Assembly: GCF_001465835.2 (NCBI RefSeq)
Contig: NZ_CP013661.2
Span: 310,001-374,000 of the forward strand
DNA: 64,000 nt
Direction: 5' to 3'
Source: Planococcus kocurii
Lineage (GTDB): Bacteria > Bacillota > Bacilli > Bacillales_A > Planococcaceae
Positions 9,807 through 20,622 of the stretch are shown in pieces (the stretch's first letter is position 1; every line of letters starts with the position of its first letter). The notes beneath the pieces are model-generated. The model was not told where the DNA came from. It saw only the letters and a program-made list of their open reading frames with translations, and made no database searches. The position numbers and the translations under genes were made by a program.

Positions 9807-11029
9807 ATAGTGATAGGTAAGCCTTTGAGTCTATCGCCAGCTTTTCCCCCACTTCACACCGTGCGTGAGACTTTCACCTCACACGGCGTTCCATCGAAAA
9901 ATTTCAAAACTTTGGTACTCTACATAACTTAACAGAATTCACTTGTTCGTTTGTCTGTCTAATCGTCCAATTGGATACTTTGAGATTATTTCTTCATCGC
10001 ATTCTTTCTTAAGAAATCAGGTGTTATCACACCTGTTTTCTTAATTCGCCTTTTCATACGATGGTCTTTCATGCATGCATTCACTTCGTATGCAATGTTC
10101 CCCATATCTTCGGAAATCATTGTAGCGGTACGGAAATATTGATGAAGTCCTATTACAGTCGAGTTGTAGAGTGCTATTTTTCTTGCTTGGTCGTTAACAC
10201 CGCTATCATATCGAATCCCGTTTATGATTTGCTTCAAGTTTTTCTTTGTGCGTTGAACTGCTTTGTCGCACATATGACTTTTCACAACCCATTTCTCACC
10301 TTTTGGCATTAACTTCATCTTAAACCCTAAGAATTCTGAGTAGTCCTTGTCTGTTATGCATTTATAAGTCTTTGAAATTTCCGACTAGAGCCTATTCCTC
10401 CACCAATTATTATCATGGTTTCAAAGGTACTATGGCTCCACTCTCACGAATGGTAAATCAGTTTTAATAGGTTGCCCCTTTATATACCGAACTGCTTCGT
10501 AGGTAGATTAATACCTCCACATCCTTCGCTTTCCACGTTCCAATTTCTTTATCCTTACATATATCCTTAGGTTTCTCCTATGGTCCTGTATGCTTGAACT
10601 TGCCTATAACAAGTTATGGGGTTTCATAACGCCAGATTTTTACTCGCCCACACATACGATGGCACTGCCACCTGTCACATTTCTGTGACAACTACGTCTA
10701 GACCCGTACATTCAGAGATTCGTCAGTGCTTCTGCAGCACATTCTAACCATAGATACTTTATGGACTCCCGGCATATAGGAAACACCGTCCACCTCTGGA
10801 CAGCTTTCGTGTCAGGTACTCGCTATGCTTTCCCTAACTTACGGTCTCTCTCTGCCGACTTCACCGAGCTTCATACCTTTCAATTTAACCATTGAGAAGG
10901 CATGTCGGAAGATCAGAGTAGGCGTTTCAAGGCGTTACCCTATCATTCCACCTATCAAGAAATCAGTTCTCCCAGGGATTTTAATCGACTCCCTAGTGTC
11001 TAACCTTTTCAGTTAGAAACGTGTCGCAC
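9807..11029 (-). mobile_element. Group II intron with deleted ORF, inserted in recJ
   Basis: The minus strand starts GTGCGACACG at 11029, a perfect group II 5' boundary. It ends CTATCACTAT at 9807, matching the YAY-type 3' end. Near the 3' end a domain V hairpin is visible (about 9856-9890: CGCCGTGTGAG, GTGAAAG, then CTCACGCACGGTG with the two-base CG bulge). It is followed by a domain VI-like stem (GATAG...CTATC). Removing exactly this interval joins GCAG to ATGGTGTC and restores Ala-Asp-Gly-Val in frame. At 1,223 bp the intron is much shorter than a complete ORF-bearing one (about 2 kb or more). Most of the reverse transcriptase is missing. Confidence 0.92.
9986..10384 (-). pseudogene. Remnant of group II intron reverse transcriptase/maturase (C-terminal part)
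   Basis: About 130 codons are open, of which the first 22 precede the first ATG (10318). They include YSEFLGFKMKL and KWVVKSHMCDKAV, typical of the end of the RT thumb. They also include YNSTVIGLHQYFRTATMISED, close to the conserved maturase X domain. The catalytic palm with its YADD box and the C-terminal HNH end are absent. It follows a ribosome-binding-like GGTGGAGG at about 10400, where a full intron ORF would begin, so an internal deletion fused the ORF start region to its tail. It is unlikely to encode a working maturase. Confidence 0.85.
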
Positions 11030-11303
11030 CTGCGTCGTAATCGCCATAGACAACAATTTTCTCTTGATTATCAATCGCCTGTCGAATACGCTCGACAGCT
11101 AGATCCATGTCTTTCATCAAATACGGATCGTGCATGCAAGTTGCGTCCATTTGCATAAATGTCCGAGCCGCGTCAGCTGTATTCAAGCCCCGTGTCACCA
11201 AAATTTTAGCCAGCACTGACGATAGGTTTAATTCTTTTTGGATTTCTTGAACTGTTTGTTCATCTGGCGTCGTCAAGCGCCATCTTTTTCTAGATTCAAT
11301 CAT
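11030..11303 (-). CDS. recJ: RecJ, exon 1 (N-terminal 91 codons)
   Basis: The first 91 codons plus one base of recJ. Residues run from MIESRKRWRL to KIVVYGDYDA, where the DHH-phosphoesterase motif I is cut. The next codon's G (11030) is the last exon base. A GTG 9 bases upstream is in frame, but the ATG at 11301-11303 has the better placed GTGAGGAAG ribosome-binding site. If unspliced, translation would read GATRF and stop within the intron, giving a dead peptide of about 96 residues. Confidence 0.9.
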
Positions 11304-11326
11304 TGGTATCACTTCCTCACCGATCT

Positions 11327-11332
11327 ATTATA
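11327..11332 (-). promoter_or_regulatory. Probable recJ promoter -10 box
   Basis: A perfect TATAAT lies 24 bp before the recJ start and after the lapA-like gene's terminator, so recJ-apt needs its own promoter here. The -35 is weak (TTTTTG region). Confidence 0.45.
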
Positions 11333-11349
11333 CAGCAAAAAATCACAGA

Positions 11350-11380
11350 CAAAAACCTTTCGGCGTCTCTACCGAAAGGT
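11350..11380 (-). terminator. Intrinsic terminator after the LapA-like gene
   Basis: On the minus strand AACCTTTCGG and CCGAAAGGTT form a perfect 10-bp stem around an 8-base loop, followed by Ts. Confidence 0.88.
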
Positions 11381-11387
11381 TCCTTTT

Positions 11388-11777
11388 TTAGATTTCATCT
11401 TTTCTTGTATCAACTACTGGTTCTTCTCGTAAATCATCGACTACTGGTTCGTTTGTAACAATTTGGGGTTCTGGTTGGATGCCGACTTTTTGGTATGCAC
11501 CAATTTCGTTTTGTTGTGTAGCGATTAACGTTTCTTTTACCGCCACTTCTTTTTGAAGCGCTTTGATTTTACGTTGCAGCTGGTAATTGCGCATAATAGC
11601 TAGCACGCTGCTGAGTAAGAATCCAAGTAATGCTGATGCCAGAATTACCAAGATCAACGGCCATTCGGCTTCGCCAAATACGTAATTGACGGGTACATCC
11701 TCCACATTGACAACTGCAAACACGGCGATAATTACTGCGAAAATAAGTCCGATTAAAAGTAGCCATTGTAATTTCAT
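11388..11777 (-). CDS. LapA-domain (DUF1049) membrane protein, YrvD-like
   Basis: A small membrane protein of 129 residues with two transmembrane helices: about residues 3-22 (LLLIGLIFAVIIAVFAVV) and 42-62 (PLILVILASALLGFLLSSVL). A short extracytoplasmic loop with VNVEDVPVNYVFGEAEWP lies between them. A charged coiled-coil tail (RKIKALQKEVAVKETL) and an acidic end follow. This is the LapA/DUF1049 layout, whose role in Gram-positives is unknown. The ATG at 11775-11777 follows GGGGGAATGGCA; earlier in-frame starts are worse placed. B. subtilis yrvD occupies the same place next to recJ. Confidence 0.8.
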   Translation of the reverse strand: MKLQWLLLIGLIFAVIIAVFAVVNVEDVPVNYVFGEAEWPLILVILASALLGFLLSSVLAIMRNYQLQRKIKALQKEVAVKETLIATQQNEIGAYQKVGIQPEPQIVTNEPVVDDLREEPVVDTRKDEI

Positions 11778-11797
11778 TGCCATTCCCCCTTTAAATT

Positions 11798-11845
11798 TAA
11801 AAAAATGGAACAAGGTCATTGTCATTATACCCTGTTCCATTGCTA
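11798..11845 (-). terminator. Intrinsic terminator after secDF
   Basis: On the minus strand AATGGAACA pairs with TTGTTCCATT, followed by a run of seven Ts, 10-50 bp after secDF. Its loop region contains a TATAAT (11824-11829) that may serve the LapA-like gene. Confidence 0.75.
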
Positions 11846-11853
11846 TTTTAAAC

Positions 11854-14130
11854 TTATACTACAGGCTCATCAGAACCCCATTTAGATTCTTGTTCTTTCT
11901 TCTCGATATCAATCGGTCCTTTTTTCTTCAACTCCCCTTTTTTCAGCACTAGCCATAGCTGCGCTGCAATAAAGATCGAAGAATAGGTACCGGCAATCAA
12001 ACCGATTAATAACGCGATGGAGAAGTTTGTAATCGATGGCGCACCAAAAATTAATAGCGCGATTACGACTAATAATACCGTTAATACCGTATTTACCGAT
12101 CGACCAAGCGTTTGACGAAGCGATACGTTAACGATTTTTTCCAATTGTTCTACTGAATCAATTTTTTTCATGCGTTTCATGTTTTCACGGATTCGGTCAA
12201 ATGTCACAATCGTATCATTGATCGAGTAACCGATAATGGTCAATACCGCTGCGATAAAGGTAATGTCTACTTCTAGTCGGAGCATACTGAAAATAGCAAC
12301 GATAAAGAATGCATCGTGAATTAATGCAACAACCGATGCCACACCCATACGCCATTCAAAACGGAAAGCTACATATATAATTATGCCAAGCGCAGCAATG
12401 GACAATGCATACAATGCATTTTTTGCCAATTCCTGACCGACTGTGGCTGATACCGTTGAAACGTTTGGTTCAGAACCAAATTCTTCAGTAGCTGTCGCTT
12501 TCAAGCTATTGATTTCTTCTTGACTAAATTCTTCATTGTAACGAGCTACACCGATATTCGATTCATCACCTGAAATGACGATATCGTCTGTTTCAAAGCC
12601 CGCACCATCTAAGAAGCTTTGTACTTCTTCTTTCGTCAATGCTGCTTCTGAAGCAATTTCAACACGTGTTCCACTCGAGAAATCGATTCCTAAGTTCAAA
12701 CGGAACACACCAAGAACAGCCATTCCAGCAACGATTAAAACAATCGAAGCCAAGAAGAATTTATTGCGATTGCCTGCAAAATCAAACCGGTCAAAACGAG
12801 TTGAAAGATCGGTAATTTCTAAACCTTCTTCTGGTGAGTGGATAACTGATTTTTTTAACCCAAACAATCCGGGTTTGTGGTCGAGTGCTCCGCTGTTGAC
12901 CCATAGACCAAGCAATAGACGTGATCCCCAAACAGCTGTTAAAAAGCTGACCAAAATAGAGATAATCAATAGCGTCGCAAACCCTTTGACGGAACTTGTT
13001 CCGAAATAGAACAAAACAATCGCTGCCAATAAGGTCGTCACGTTGGCATCAATAATTGCCGAGAATGACGAACGTGCCCCGACTTTGAAAGCTTCTTTTA
13101 CTGACTTGCCGACACGCATTTCTTCACGAATTCGCTCATACGTGATGATGTTGGCATCTACTGCCATCCCGACACCGAGCATGATTGCCGCGATACCTGG
13201 TAACGTCAGAACGCCGCCAATCCATTCAAATACCAACAGAATTAAGTACACATACGCTGACAACGTAACCACTGCGACCATTCCTGGTAAGCGGTAATAA
13301 ATAAGCATAAATAGTAACACTAATGCTATACCGACAGCAGCTGCGACCATCGTCTGATCAAGTGCTTGTTCACCAAACTGAGCACCAACTGAAGTCGAGT
13401 AGATTTCTGTCAAACTTACCGGCAAAGCACCTGCATTCAAGATTCCTGATAGATTTTGTGTTTCTTCTACAGTAAACGATCCTGAAATTTCAACAGATGG
13501 TGATGAAATACGCTGACTAACACTCGGTGCTGAAACAAATTTCGGATCTGCTTTTAAGCGTTCTTCTGCGAACGAATCGACACCTTCTTCAAAATCAAGC
13601 CAGATGACCAAGACATTGTCAGGTGCTGGCATTTGCGAAATACTTTCTGTCACTTCGGCAAATTTTCCTGGGTCATTTAATTCCAATGTGACAATAGGAT
13701 TGCCATTCGAATCAAAAGTTCCCGTTGCGCCACCTTGCTTCAAGTCATTTCCAGCAAGCAGCAAATTATCTTCCGCATCACGGAACGTTAAATTTGCTTC
13801 AGTCGACAGCAATTCACGCGCTGACGATTGATCTTCGACTCCCGCTAATTGAACACGAATGCGGTTGTCTCCTTCAATCTGAATAACGGGCTCACTGACA
13901 CCGAGTACGTTGATTCGGTTCATCAATGCATCGGTTGTGTCCGTCAACACACTTTCTGTAATTTCTTGGCCGTCTTCAAGTGCTGTCACTTCGTAAAGCA
14001 CTTCAAAACCACCTTGTAAATCCAACCCTAATTTAATGTCTTTTGCGATGGGTAAACTCGTAGTGCCAATAATTCCTATCAGTGCAATGACTAGTAAGAA
14101 AAAGGCAATAATACGACCTCTTGCTTTCAT
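11854..14130 (-). CDS. secDF: Protein translocase subunit SecDF (fused)
   Basis: A 758-residue fusion of SecD and SecF, the RND-family membrane pump that uses the proton gradient to pull exported proteins through SecYEG. It has 12 predicted membrane segments. The SecD half spans about 1-430: first helix at 7-27, the periplasmic-type P1 domain with LGLDLQGGFEVLYEV, and five helices from about 255. The SecF half starts near 455 (LGIDFSSGTRVEI) and ends with five helices. The fusion is normal for Bacillales. A strong promoter lies upstream and a terminator downstream, so it is probably monocistronic. Confidence 0.96.
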   Translation of the reverse strand: MKARGRIIAFFLLVIALIGIIGTTSLPIAKDIKLGLDLQGGFEVLYEVTALEDGQEITESVLTDTTDALMNRINVLGVSEPVIQIEGDNRIRVQLAGVEDQSSARELLSTEANLTFRDAEDNLLLAGNDLKQGGATGTFDSNGNPIVTLELNDPGKFAEVTESISQMPAPDNVLVIWLDFEEGVDSFAEERLKADPKFVSAPSVSQRISSPSVEISGSFTVEETQNLSGILNAGALPVSLTEIYSTSVGAQFGEQALDQTMVAAAVGIALVLLFMLIYYRLPGMVAVVTLSAYVYLILLVFEWIGGVLTLPGIAAIMLGVGMAVDANIITYERIREEMRVGKSVKEAFKVGARSSFSAIIDANVTTLLAAIVLFYFGTSSVKGFATLLIISILVSFLTAVWGSRLLLGLWVNSGALDHKPGLFGLKKSVIHSPEEGLEITDLSTRFDRFDFAGNRNKFFLASIVLIVAGMAVLGVFRLNLGIDFSSGTRVEIASEAALTKEEVQSFLDGAGFETDDIVISGDESNIGVARYNEEFSQEEINSLKATATEEFGSEPNVSTVSATVGQELAKNALYALSIAALGIIIYVAFRFEWRMGVASVVALIHDAFFIVAIFSMLRLEVDITFIAAVLTIIGYSINDTIVTFDRIRENMKRMKKIDSVEQLEKIVNVSLRQTLGRSVNTVLTVLLVVIALLIFGAPSITNFSIALLIGLIAGTYSSIFIAAQLWLVLKKGELKKKGPIDIEKKEQESKWGSDEPVV

Positions 14131-14171
14131 ATGTAAATTTCCTCCTCAGGTGTGTAAAACACAGCACTATC

Positions 14172-14200
14172 ATTATGAAACAGCTGCCGAATACTGTCAA
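14172..14200 (-). promoter_or_regulatory. SigA-type promoter of secDF
   Basis: Minus-strand TTGACA (14195-14200), a 17-bp spacer and CATAAT (14172-14177), followed by a GAGGAGG ribosome-binding site before the secDF ATG. Confidence 0.8.
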
Positions 14201-14412
14201 ATTGCACTTCATGAATTGAAGTTTGTTTCTCTAGTTAGACTGGGTTGATGAAATCACTCAAGCTAGTACTTTGCGGCTAAGCTTGCGCATCGATGCAGGA
14301 GCATCCCTTTGCCATTTGCCGCCTTAGGTTCTTGTAAATGTATTTGTACATTTTCAAGCGTCGGCACTTAAAACGATAGACGCAGCAAGAAAATATACAT
14401 GCTAAAACTGGT
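14201..14412. other. Intergenic stretch between secDF and comN with no gene
   Basis: About 210 bp with no supported ORF. It contains a short inverted repeat around TGTACAAATACATTTACAAG on the minus strand and a GC-richer tract (about 14275-14330). I see no clean terminator for comN and no known RNA. Confidence 0.5.
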
Positions 14413-14721
14413 TTATTTTTTCGGAGACGGTCTTAAAAGGTGTTCGATATTTTCAAGTGTGCTGACGTCATTCCAACGCGCTTTTTTTAGCGCTTCTACT
14501 TGGTGGTAAGCTAAAAAATCCGAAGCAGTCATATCCATAATGTCATTAATCATTTCGTAAAGGTGCATCGTCTCTATATCTTTTTTTCGCCATTTTTTCT
14601 TAACACAAAATTCCCATAAATCGGCTTCTGTAAATGTATCGTATTGAAAGTGGTGGAATTCACTGCATTTGCTTTCGAGTGCCGGCAAAACGAATTCAAA
14701 TTGATGGGGATAACTCGTCAT
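14413..14721 (-). CDS. comN: Post-transcriptional regulator ComN
   Basis: A 102-residue acidic protein matching the ComN/YrzD family (Post_transc_reg), which in B. subtilis promotes comE mRNA accumulation and localises with DivIVA. Seen here: YDTFTEADLWEFCVKKKWRKKD followed by LYEMINDIMDMTASDFLAYHQVEA, the helical core of the family. The ATG at 14719-14721 follows GGAAAGGAG; the longer frame upstream has no such site. It sits between secDF and yajC as in Bacillus, but spoVB, which separates comN from yajC there, is missing. Confidence 0.85.
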   Translation of the reverse strand: MTSYPHQFEFVLPALESKCSEFHHFQYDTFTEADLWEFCVKKKWRKKDIETMHLYEMINDIMDMTASDFLAYHQVEALKKARWNDVSTLENIEHLLRPSPKK

Positions 14722-14800
14722 GCGTATACTCCTTTCCGATGTACTGTACCCATTGTACCTCGTAACTGGAAAATTTAGAATAAGGACAGAATGTTTAATT

Positions 14801-14830
14801 AAAAAAATCGCCTTCAAAATCGAAGGCGAG
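14801..14830 (-). terminator. Intrinsic terminator after yajC
   Basis: On the minus strand CTCGCCTTCG and GAAGGCGA form the stem, followed by seven Ts, 12 bp after the yajC stop. Confidence 0.9.
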
Positions 14831-14842
14831 CTTTTATTTGGT

Positions 14843-15118
14843 TTAGATTGTTGCTTTTGCTGAATCCACTACACGTGCGATTGCTTGACGCTCAAACTGC
14901 AAGCGCGTGCCATCCGCTACGGTGATGAAGATTGTCGCATCATCAACTGCATCCACAAGGCCGTGTAAGCCGCCGATTGTGACAATGCGGTCGCCACGTC
15001 TTAGTTCTGTCTGCATGTTCTTTGTTGCTTTTTGGCGTTTTTGGGCAGGACGGATGATGAAAAACCACATTAGCAAGAACATCAATAGTAAAGGTGATAA
15101 CGCAATTAACGTTTCCAT
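14843..15118 (-). CDS. yajC: Preprotein translocase accessory subunit YajC
   Basis: A 91-residue single-pass membrane protein associated with SecDF. The N-terminal helix spans about 6-24 (SPLLLMFLLMWFFIIRP), followed by QKRQKATKNMQTELRRGDRIVTIGGLHG, the family signature. It is the last gene of the ruvA-ruvB-queA-tgt-yajC run and lies 43 bp after tgt, behind a GGGGGAAA ribosome-binding site. A terminator follows. Confidence 0.95.
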   Translation of the reverse strand: METLIALSPLLLMFLLMWFFIIRPAQKRQKATKNMQTELRRGDRIVTIGGLHGLVDAVDDATIFITVADGTRLQFERQAIARVVDSAKATI

Positions 15119-15160
15119 TATTCAATTTCCCCCTTTCACTTTCTCTATTCTCGTACAAAC

Positions 15161-17378
<2,218 letters not shown>

Positions 17379-17382
<4 letters not shown>

Positions 17383-18377
17383 TCAGGCATCTCCATTTTA
17401 AAGTGTTCATAGGCAAGTTGGGTGACAGTGCGGCCTCTTGGTGTCCGTTGAATAAAACCAATCTGCAGCAAATACGGTTCGTAGACGTCTTCAATGGTCG
17501 TCGACTCTTCTCCAATACTTGCAGCGATGGTATCCAGTCCAACCGGACCGCCGCGAAAGCGTTCAATCATGCCTGTTAATAATTTATGATCAATGTGATC
17601 GAGTCCGAGTGGGTCAACTTGCAGCATTTCAAGTGCTTGTTCCGCCATGTCCATCGTAATCGAACCCGTTCCACGAACTTGTGCATAATCACGTACGCGC
17701 TTAAGTAAGCGGTTGGCAATACGCGGTGTCCCACGAGATCGACGCGCAATCTCAACAGCCGCATTCGGATCGATATCGGCTTCAAACAGTTTCGAACTAC
17801 GGACAACAATTTCAGTCAATGCTTCTGTGTCGTAATACTCAAGACGAGACAATACTCCGAAACGGTCACGAAGTGGAGCTGATAAAGCACCAGCACGTGT
17901 CGTCGCACCGATTAACGTAAAGGGTGGTAAATCTAAACGCACCGATCTCGCAGTAGGTCCTTTACCAACGACAATATCGATACAAAAGTCTTCCATCGCC
18001 GGGTACAACACTTCTTCAATTGCTCGGTTTAACCGGTGGATTTCGTCAATAAACAAGACGTCTCCGGGCTCGAGTGACGACACAATCGCTGCTAAATCGC
18101 CGGGGCGTTCGATTGCGGGCCCACTCGTCATTTTCACATTTACTTCCATTTCATTGGCGATAACAGCAGCCAATGTCGTTTTGCCAAGTCCAGGAGGCCC
18201 GTATAACAAGACATGGTCCAAACTTTCTTGACGCATTTTCGCAGCTTCAATGAAAATCTGCAAATTGTGTTTTACTTTATGCTGCCCAATATACTGAGAC
18301 AAGTATTGGGGACGCAGCGATTGCTCGAAGCGGTCATCAAACTCTGTTACTTCACTGTCTATAATGCGGTCTTCCAT
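17379..18377 (-). CDS. ruvB: Holliday junction branch-migration helicase RuvB
   Basis: A 332-residue AAA+ motor that drives branch migration together with RuvA. Walker A is [14 protein letters not shown] (about 58-71), Walker B is [10 protein letters not shown], sensor 1 lies in LIGATTRAG, and the C-terminal winged helix ends [19 protein letters not shown]. Length is standard. It lies 18 bp downstream of ruvA and is coupled to queA. Confidence 0.98.
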
Positions 18378-18395
18378 GCCGTCCGCCTCCTTTCA

Positions 18396-18992
18396 TCAGT
18401 TTTGTTTAAGCAATAGCTGCAGTGCTTTTTTCATAAAGCCTTCGGTATCTAAATCCAACTCGCGCAATTGTGGTTTCACTTTATTGATTTCACGTTCTGA
18501 ATACCCGAGAGCTCCAAGTGCTAGCATCGCTTCTTCAAGCTCAACCAGGTCGTTTGATAAGAGCGTGGTAGTTTCTTCTGAATCGAATGGATCACCGAAA
18601 AACTCAGTCAACTTGCCTTTCAAATCCAAAATCATTTGACGAGCTGTTTTTTTGCCGACTCCAGGGAATTTTACTAAATACGATTCATCTTCGCGTTCGA
18701 TCGCTTCGATGACGTGTTGCGGTTGTCCACTGGCCAAAATAGCGAGCGCACCTTTTGGACCAATACCCGATACCGAAATTAGCTTACGAAACAATTCACG
18801 TTGCTCAAATGTCGGAAAGCCAAATAACAACTGCGCGTCTTCACGCACGTGGTGATGCAAGAACACTTGCAAATCTTCTGTGCCAAACGAATACGGATTG
18901 GGTGCGAAAATCTGCCAGCCGATTCCTTGCTGTTCTATCACTAAATATTCAGGCGTTACGCGTGTAACTTTGCCTTTTATGTAATCGTACAT
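18396..18992 (-). CDS. ruvA: Holliday junction-binding protein RuvA
   Basis: A 198-residue protein that forms the tetramer gripping four-way junctions. An OB fold ([19 protein letters not shown]) is followed by two helix-hairpin-helix motifs ([15 protein letters not shown] and [19 protein letters not shown]) and a C-terminal RuvB-contact domain. The annotated start is the ATG at 18990-18992 after GGAGGAGA; an in-frame TTG upstream is the ribosome-binding site itself. In B. subtilis bofC lies nearby upstream; here a divergent niaR follows. Confidence 0.97.
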   Translation of the reverse strand: MYDYIKGKVTRVTPEYLVIEQQGIGWQIFAPNPYSFGTEDLQVFLHHHVREDAQLLFGFPTFEQRELFRKLISVSGIGPKGALAILASGQPQHVIEAIEREDESYLVKFPGVGKKTARQMILDLKGKLTEFFGDPFDSEETTTLLSNDLVELEEAMLALGALGYSEREINKVKPQLRELDLDTEGFMKKALQLLLKQN

Positions 18993-19075
18993 GGACAGTC
19001 TCTCCTCCAATTCAACTCACTAATTATAGCATATTCGCACACTTAAACGAAATAAACCCACTGTTGTTCAGCACA

Positions 19076-19094
19076 TGTTAAGATGTTCTTAACA
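19076..19094. promoter_or_regulatory. Inverted repeat upstream of niaR, possible operator
   Basis: TGTTAAG, a 5-base spacer and CTTAACA form a perfect 7-bp-arm inverted repeat 22 bp before niaR. The position suits autoregulation by this DNA-binding repressor, but the link is inference. Confidence 0.45.
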
Positions 19095-19116
19095 AGTTGA
19101 TAAGCGAGGGATCTTT

Positions 19117-19650
19117 ATGAAAAAACTATTCGGTGAACAACGGCGCCAGTTTCTGTTGGAAAAAATAAAATCGTCAAACGAACCCATGACGGGCAGTGAT
19201 TTGGCTGCATTGGCAAACGTGTCACGACAAGTGATCGTTGGTGACATGACCTTGCTCAAAGCAAAAGGCGAGCCAATTATCGCCACTAGCCAAGGCTATT
19301 TGTTCCTAGCGGAGCGCGTGACTGAACTAGCTACCCGGCGCATCGCTTGCCGCCACCAAGGTGAAGACACCGAACGCGAGTTAAAACTTTTGGTCCGAGC
19401 AGGCGTTACCGTAAAAGATGTGTCGATTGAGCATCCGGTATACGGTGAACTAACCGCTGGTATTCACGTAGCAACAGTCGAACAAGTCGAGGCCTTTATG
19501 CAACGCGTCCATGACACCGGTGCTAGTTATTTGCTGGAGCTAACAGACGGCACACATCTTCATACCATTACAGCAGCAAATCACGTGACACTTGAAAAAG
19601 CCATCAGTGATATGCGAGACAATGGATTTTTGCTAGAGGAAAGCGAATAA
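19117..19650 (+). CDS. niaR: Niacin-responsive transcriptional repressor NiaR
   Basis: A 177-residue repressor (YrxA family). An N-terminal winged HTH_11 domain (about 1-60, GSDLAALANVSRQVIVGDMTLLKA) is followed by a 3H domain (about 75-175). Its likely metal ligands are visible: His80, acidic residues near 84-89, and His147/His149 in GTHLHT. Known members repress NAD synthesis and niacin uptake genes in the presence of nicotinic acid. In B. subtilis it lies next to nifS-nadBCA near pheA. Here the nad genes are absent and niaR stands alone on the plus strand with its own terminator. Confidence 0.9.
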   Translation: MKKLFGEQRRQFLLEKIKSSNEPMTGSDLAALANVSRQVIVGDMTLLKAKGEPIIATSQGYLFLAERVTELATRRIACRHQGEDTERELKLLVRAGVTVKDVSIEHPVYGELTAGIHVATVEQVEAFMQRVHDTGASYLLELTDGTHLHTITAANHVTLEKAISDMRDNGFLLEESE

Positions 19651-19661
19651 AATTTAGTGAC

Positions 19662-19697
19662 AACCCGTCCACCTGAACATAGGTAGACGGGTTTTGC
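19662..19697 (+). terminator. Intrinsic terminator after niaR
   Basis: ACCCGTCCACCT and AGGTAGACGGGT form a stem with one mismatch, followed by TTTT, 12 bp after the stop. Confidence 0.8.
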
Positions 19698-19700
19698 CAT

Positions 19701-19736
19701 AAAAAAGCCCTGCAGCATTTTCCGCTACAGGGCTTG
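19701..19736 (-). terminator. Intrinsic terminator after pheA
   Basis: On the minus strand GCCCTGTAGC and GCTGCAGGGC form the stem, followed by six Ts, directly after pheA. It lies tail to tail with the niaR terminator. Confidence 0.88.
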
Positions 19737-19743
19737 TCGTTGA

Positions 19744-20607
19744 TCATTTGTACGTGTAGTACGATCCGAGTGTTTTAACGGTGCACCCAAGAGCGGCAAG
19801 CTCTTCAAAAGCCCCACGCATCATCGCATCTTTTTCTTCTGCTAAGACGTCCGCAATAAAGAAATAATCACCTAGCCCCGTTTTCAATGGACGTGACTCG
19901 ATTTTACTCAAGTTTAGGCGGCGCCATGCAAAAACAGACAAAATTTGGTGCAAGACACCCGAACGGTCATCATCTGGTGGCGTAATCATTAACGTTGTTT
20001 TGATTTGATCGTCATGCGCCGGGTCTGTCAGTTTGTGATCAGACTTTGACAACACGAAAAAGCGGGTATGGTTAAAATGGAAATCGTGAATATCCCGTTG
20101 CAAAATATCCAACCCGTATTTATGCGCAGAGAATTCATTGCCAATCGCTGCGATGTTGCGTTCCGGTAATTCCGAAACCATTTTAGCTGCAGCCGCTGTT
20201 GAACTGTATTGTTCTAACGGCGTATTTTTGTATGTATAAAAAAGGTATTTGTGGCATTGCGCCAAAGCGTGTGGATGCGAATAAATCGCTTCAAACGATT
20301 CCGCGTTGCGGTTTTCAGGGTGCACCAACAAATGTTGTTCGATTGAAGATAATACTTCAGCCGTCACATACAATTGCGCTTCGTGGAATAAATAATCCAC
20401 AGTCAGTGGAACCGATCCTTCTAACGCATTTTCCAGCGGCACGACAGCGTAATCTACGCTGCCTTCTGCCACTGCTTCTATGCATTCAGGAATGGTTGTA
20501 AAAGGTACCAGTGTCTCTCCGGGGAAAACTTTTGTTGCCGCAAGGTGTGTAAATGACGCTTCCGGCCCTAAATATGAAATTCGTTTACTTACAGCGTGTC
20601 CAGTCAT
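19744..20607 (-). CDS. pheA: Prephenate dehydratase
   Basis: A 287-residue enzyme converting prephenate to phenylpyruvate in phenylalanine synthesis. It has a periplasmic-binding-like catalytic domain (YLGPEASFTHLAA; VVPLENALEGSV; the TRFF motif as HTRFFVLS near residue 179). A C-terminal ACT regulatory domain follows (GVLHQILSVFAWRRLNLSKIESRPLK), with the ESRP motif used in phenylalanine feedback inhibition. It lies 15 bp downstream of pheB and is the last gene of the spo0B-obg-pheB-pheA unit. Confidence 0.96.
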   Translation of the reverse strand: MTGHAVSKRISYLGPEASFTHLAATKVFPGETLVPFTTIPECIEAVAEGSVDYAVVPLENALEGSVPLTVDYLFHEAQLYVTAEVLSSIEQHLLVHPENRNAESFEAIYSHPHALAQCHKYLFYTYKNTPLEQYSSTAAAAKMVSELPERNIAAIGNEFSAHKYGLDILQRDIHDFHFNHTRFFVLSKSDHKLTDPAHDDQIKTTLMITPPDDDRSGVLHQILSVFAWRRLNLSKIESRPLKTGLGDYFFIADVLAEEKDAMMRGAFEELAALGCTVKTLGSYYTYK

Positions 20608-20622
20608 TTAAACATTCCTCCA

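Noticed and set aside
10825..11016. Plus-strand frame within the recJ intron
   Set aside because: It is antisense to intron domain I and shows no protein family features.
7738..11303. recJ as a frameshifted pseudogene or a simple insertion
   Set aside because: Group II boundaries and domain V are present, and exact excision restores the frame and conserved motif, so an intron explains it better.
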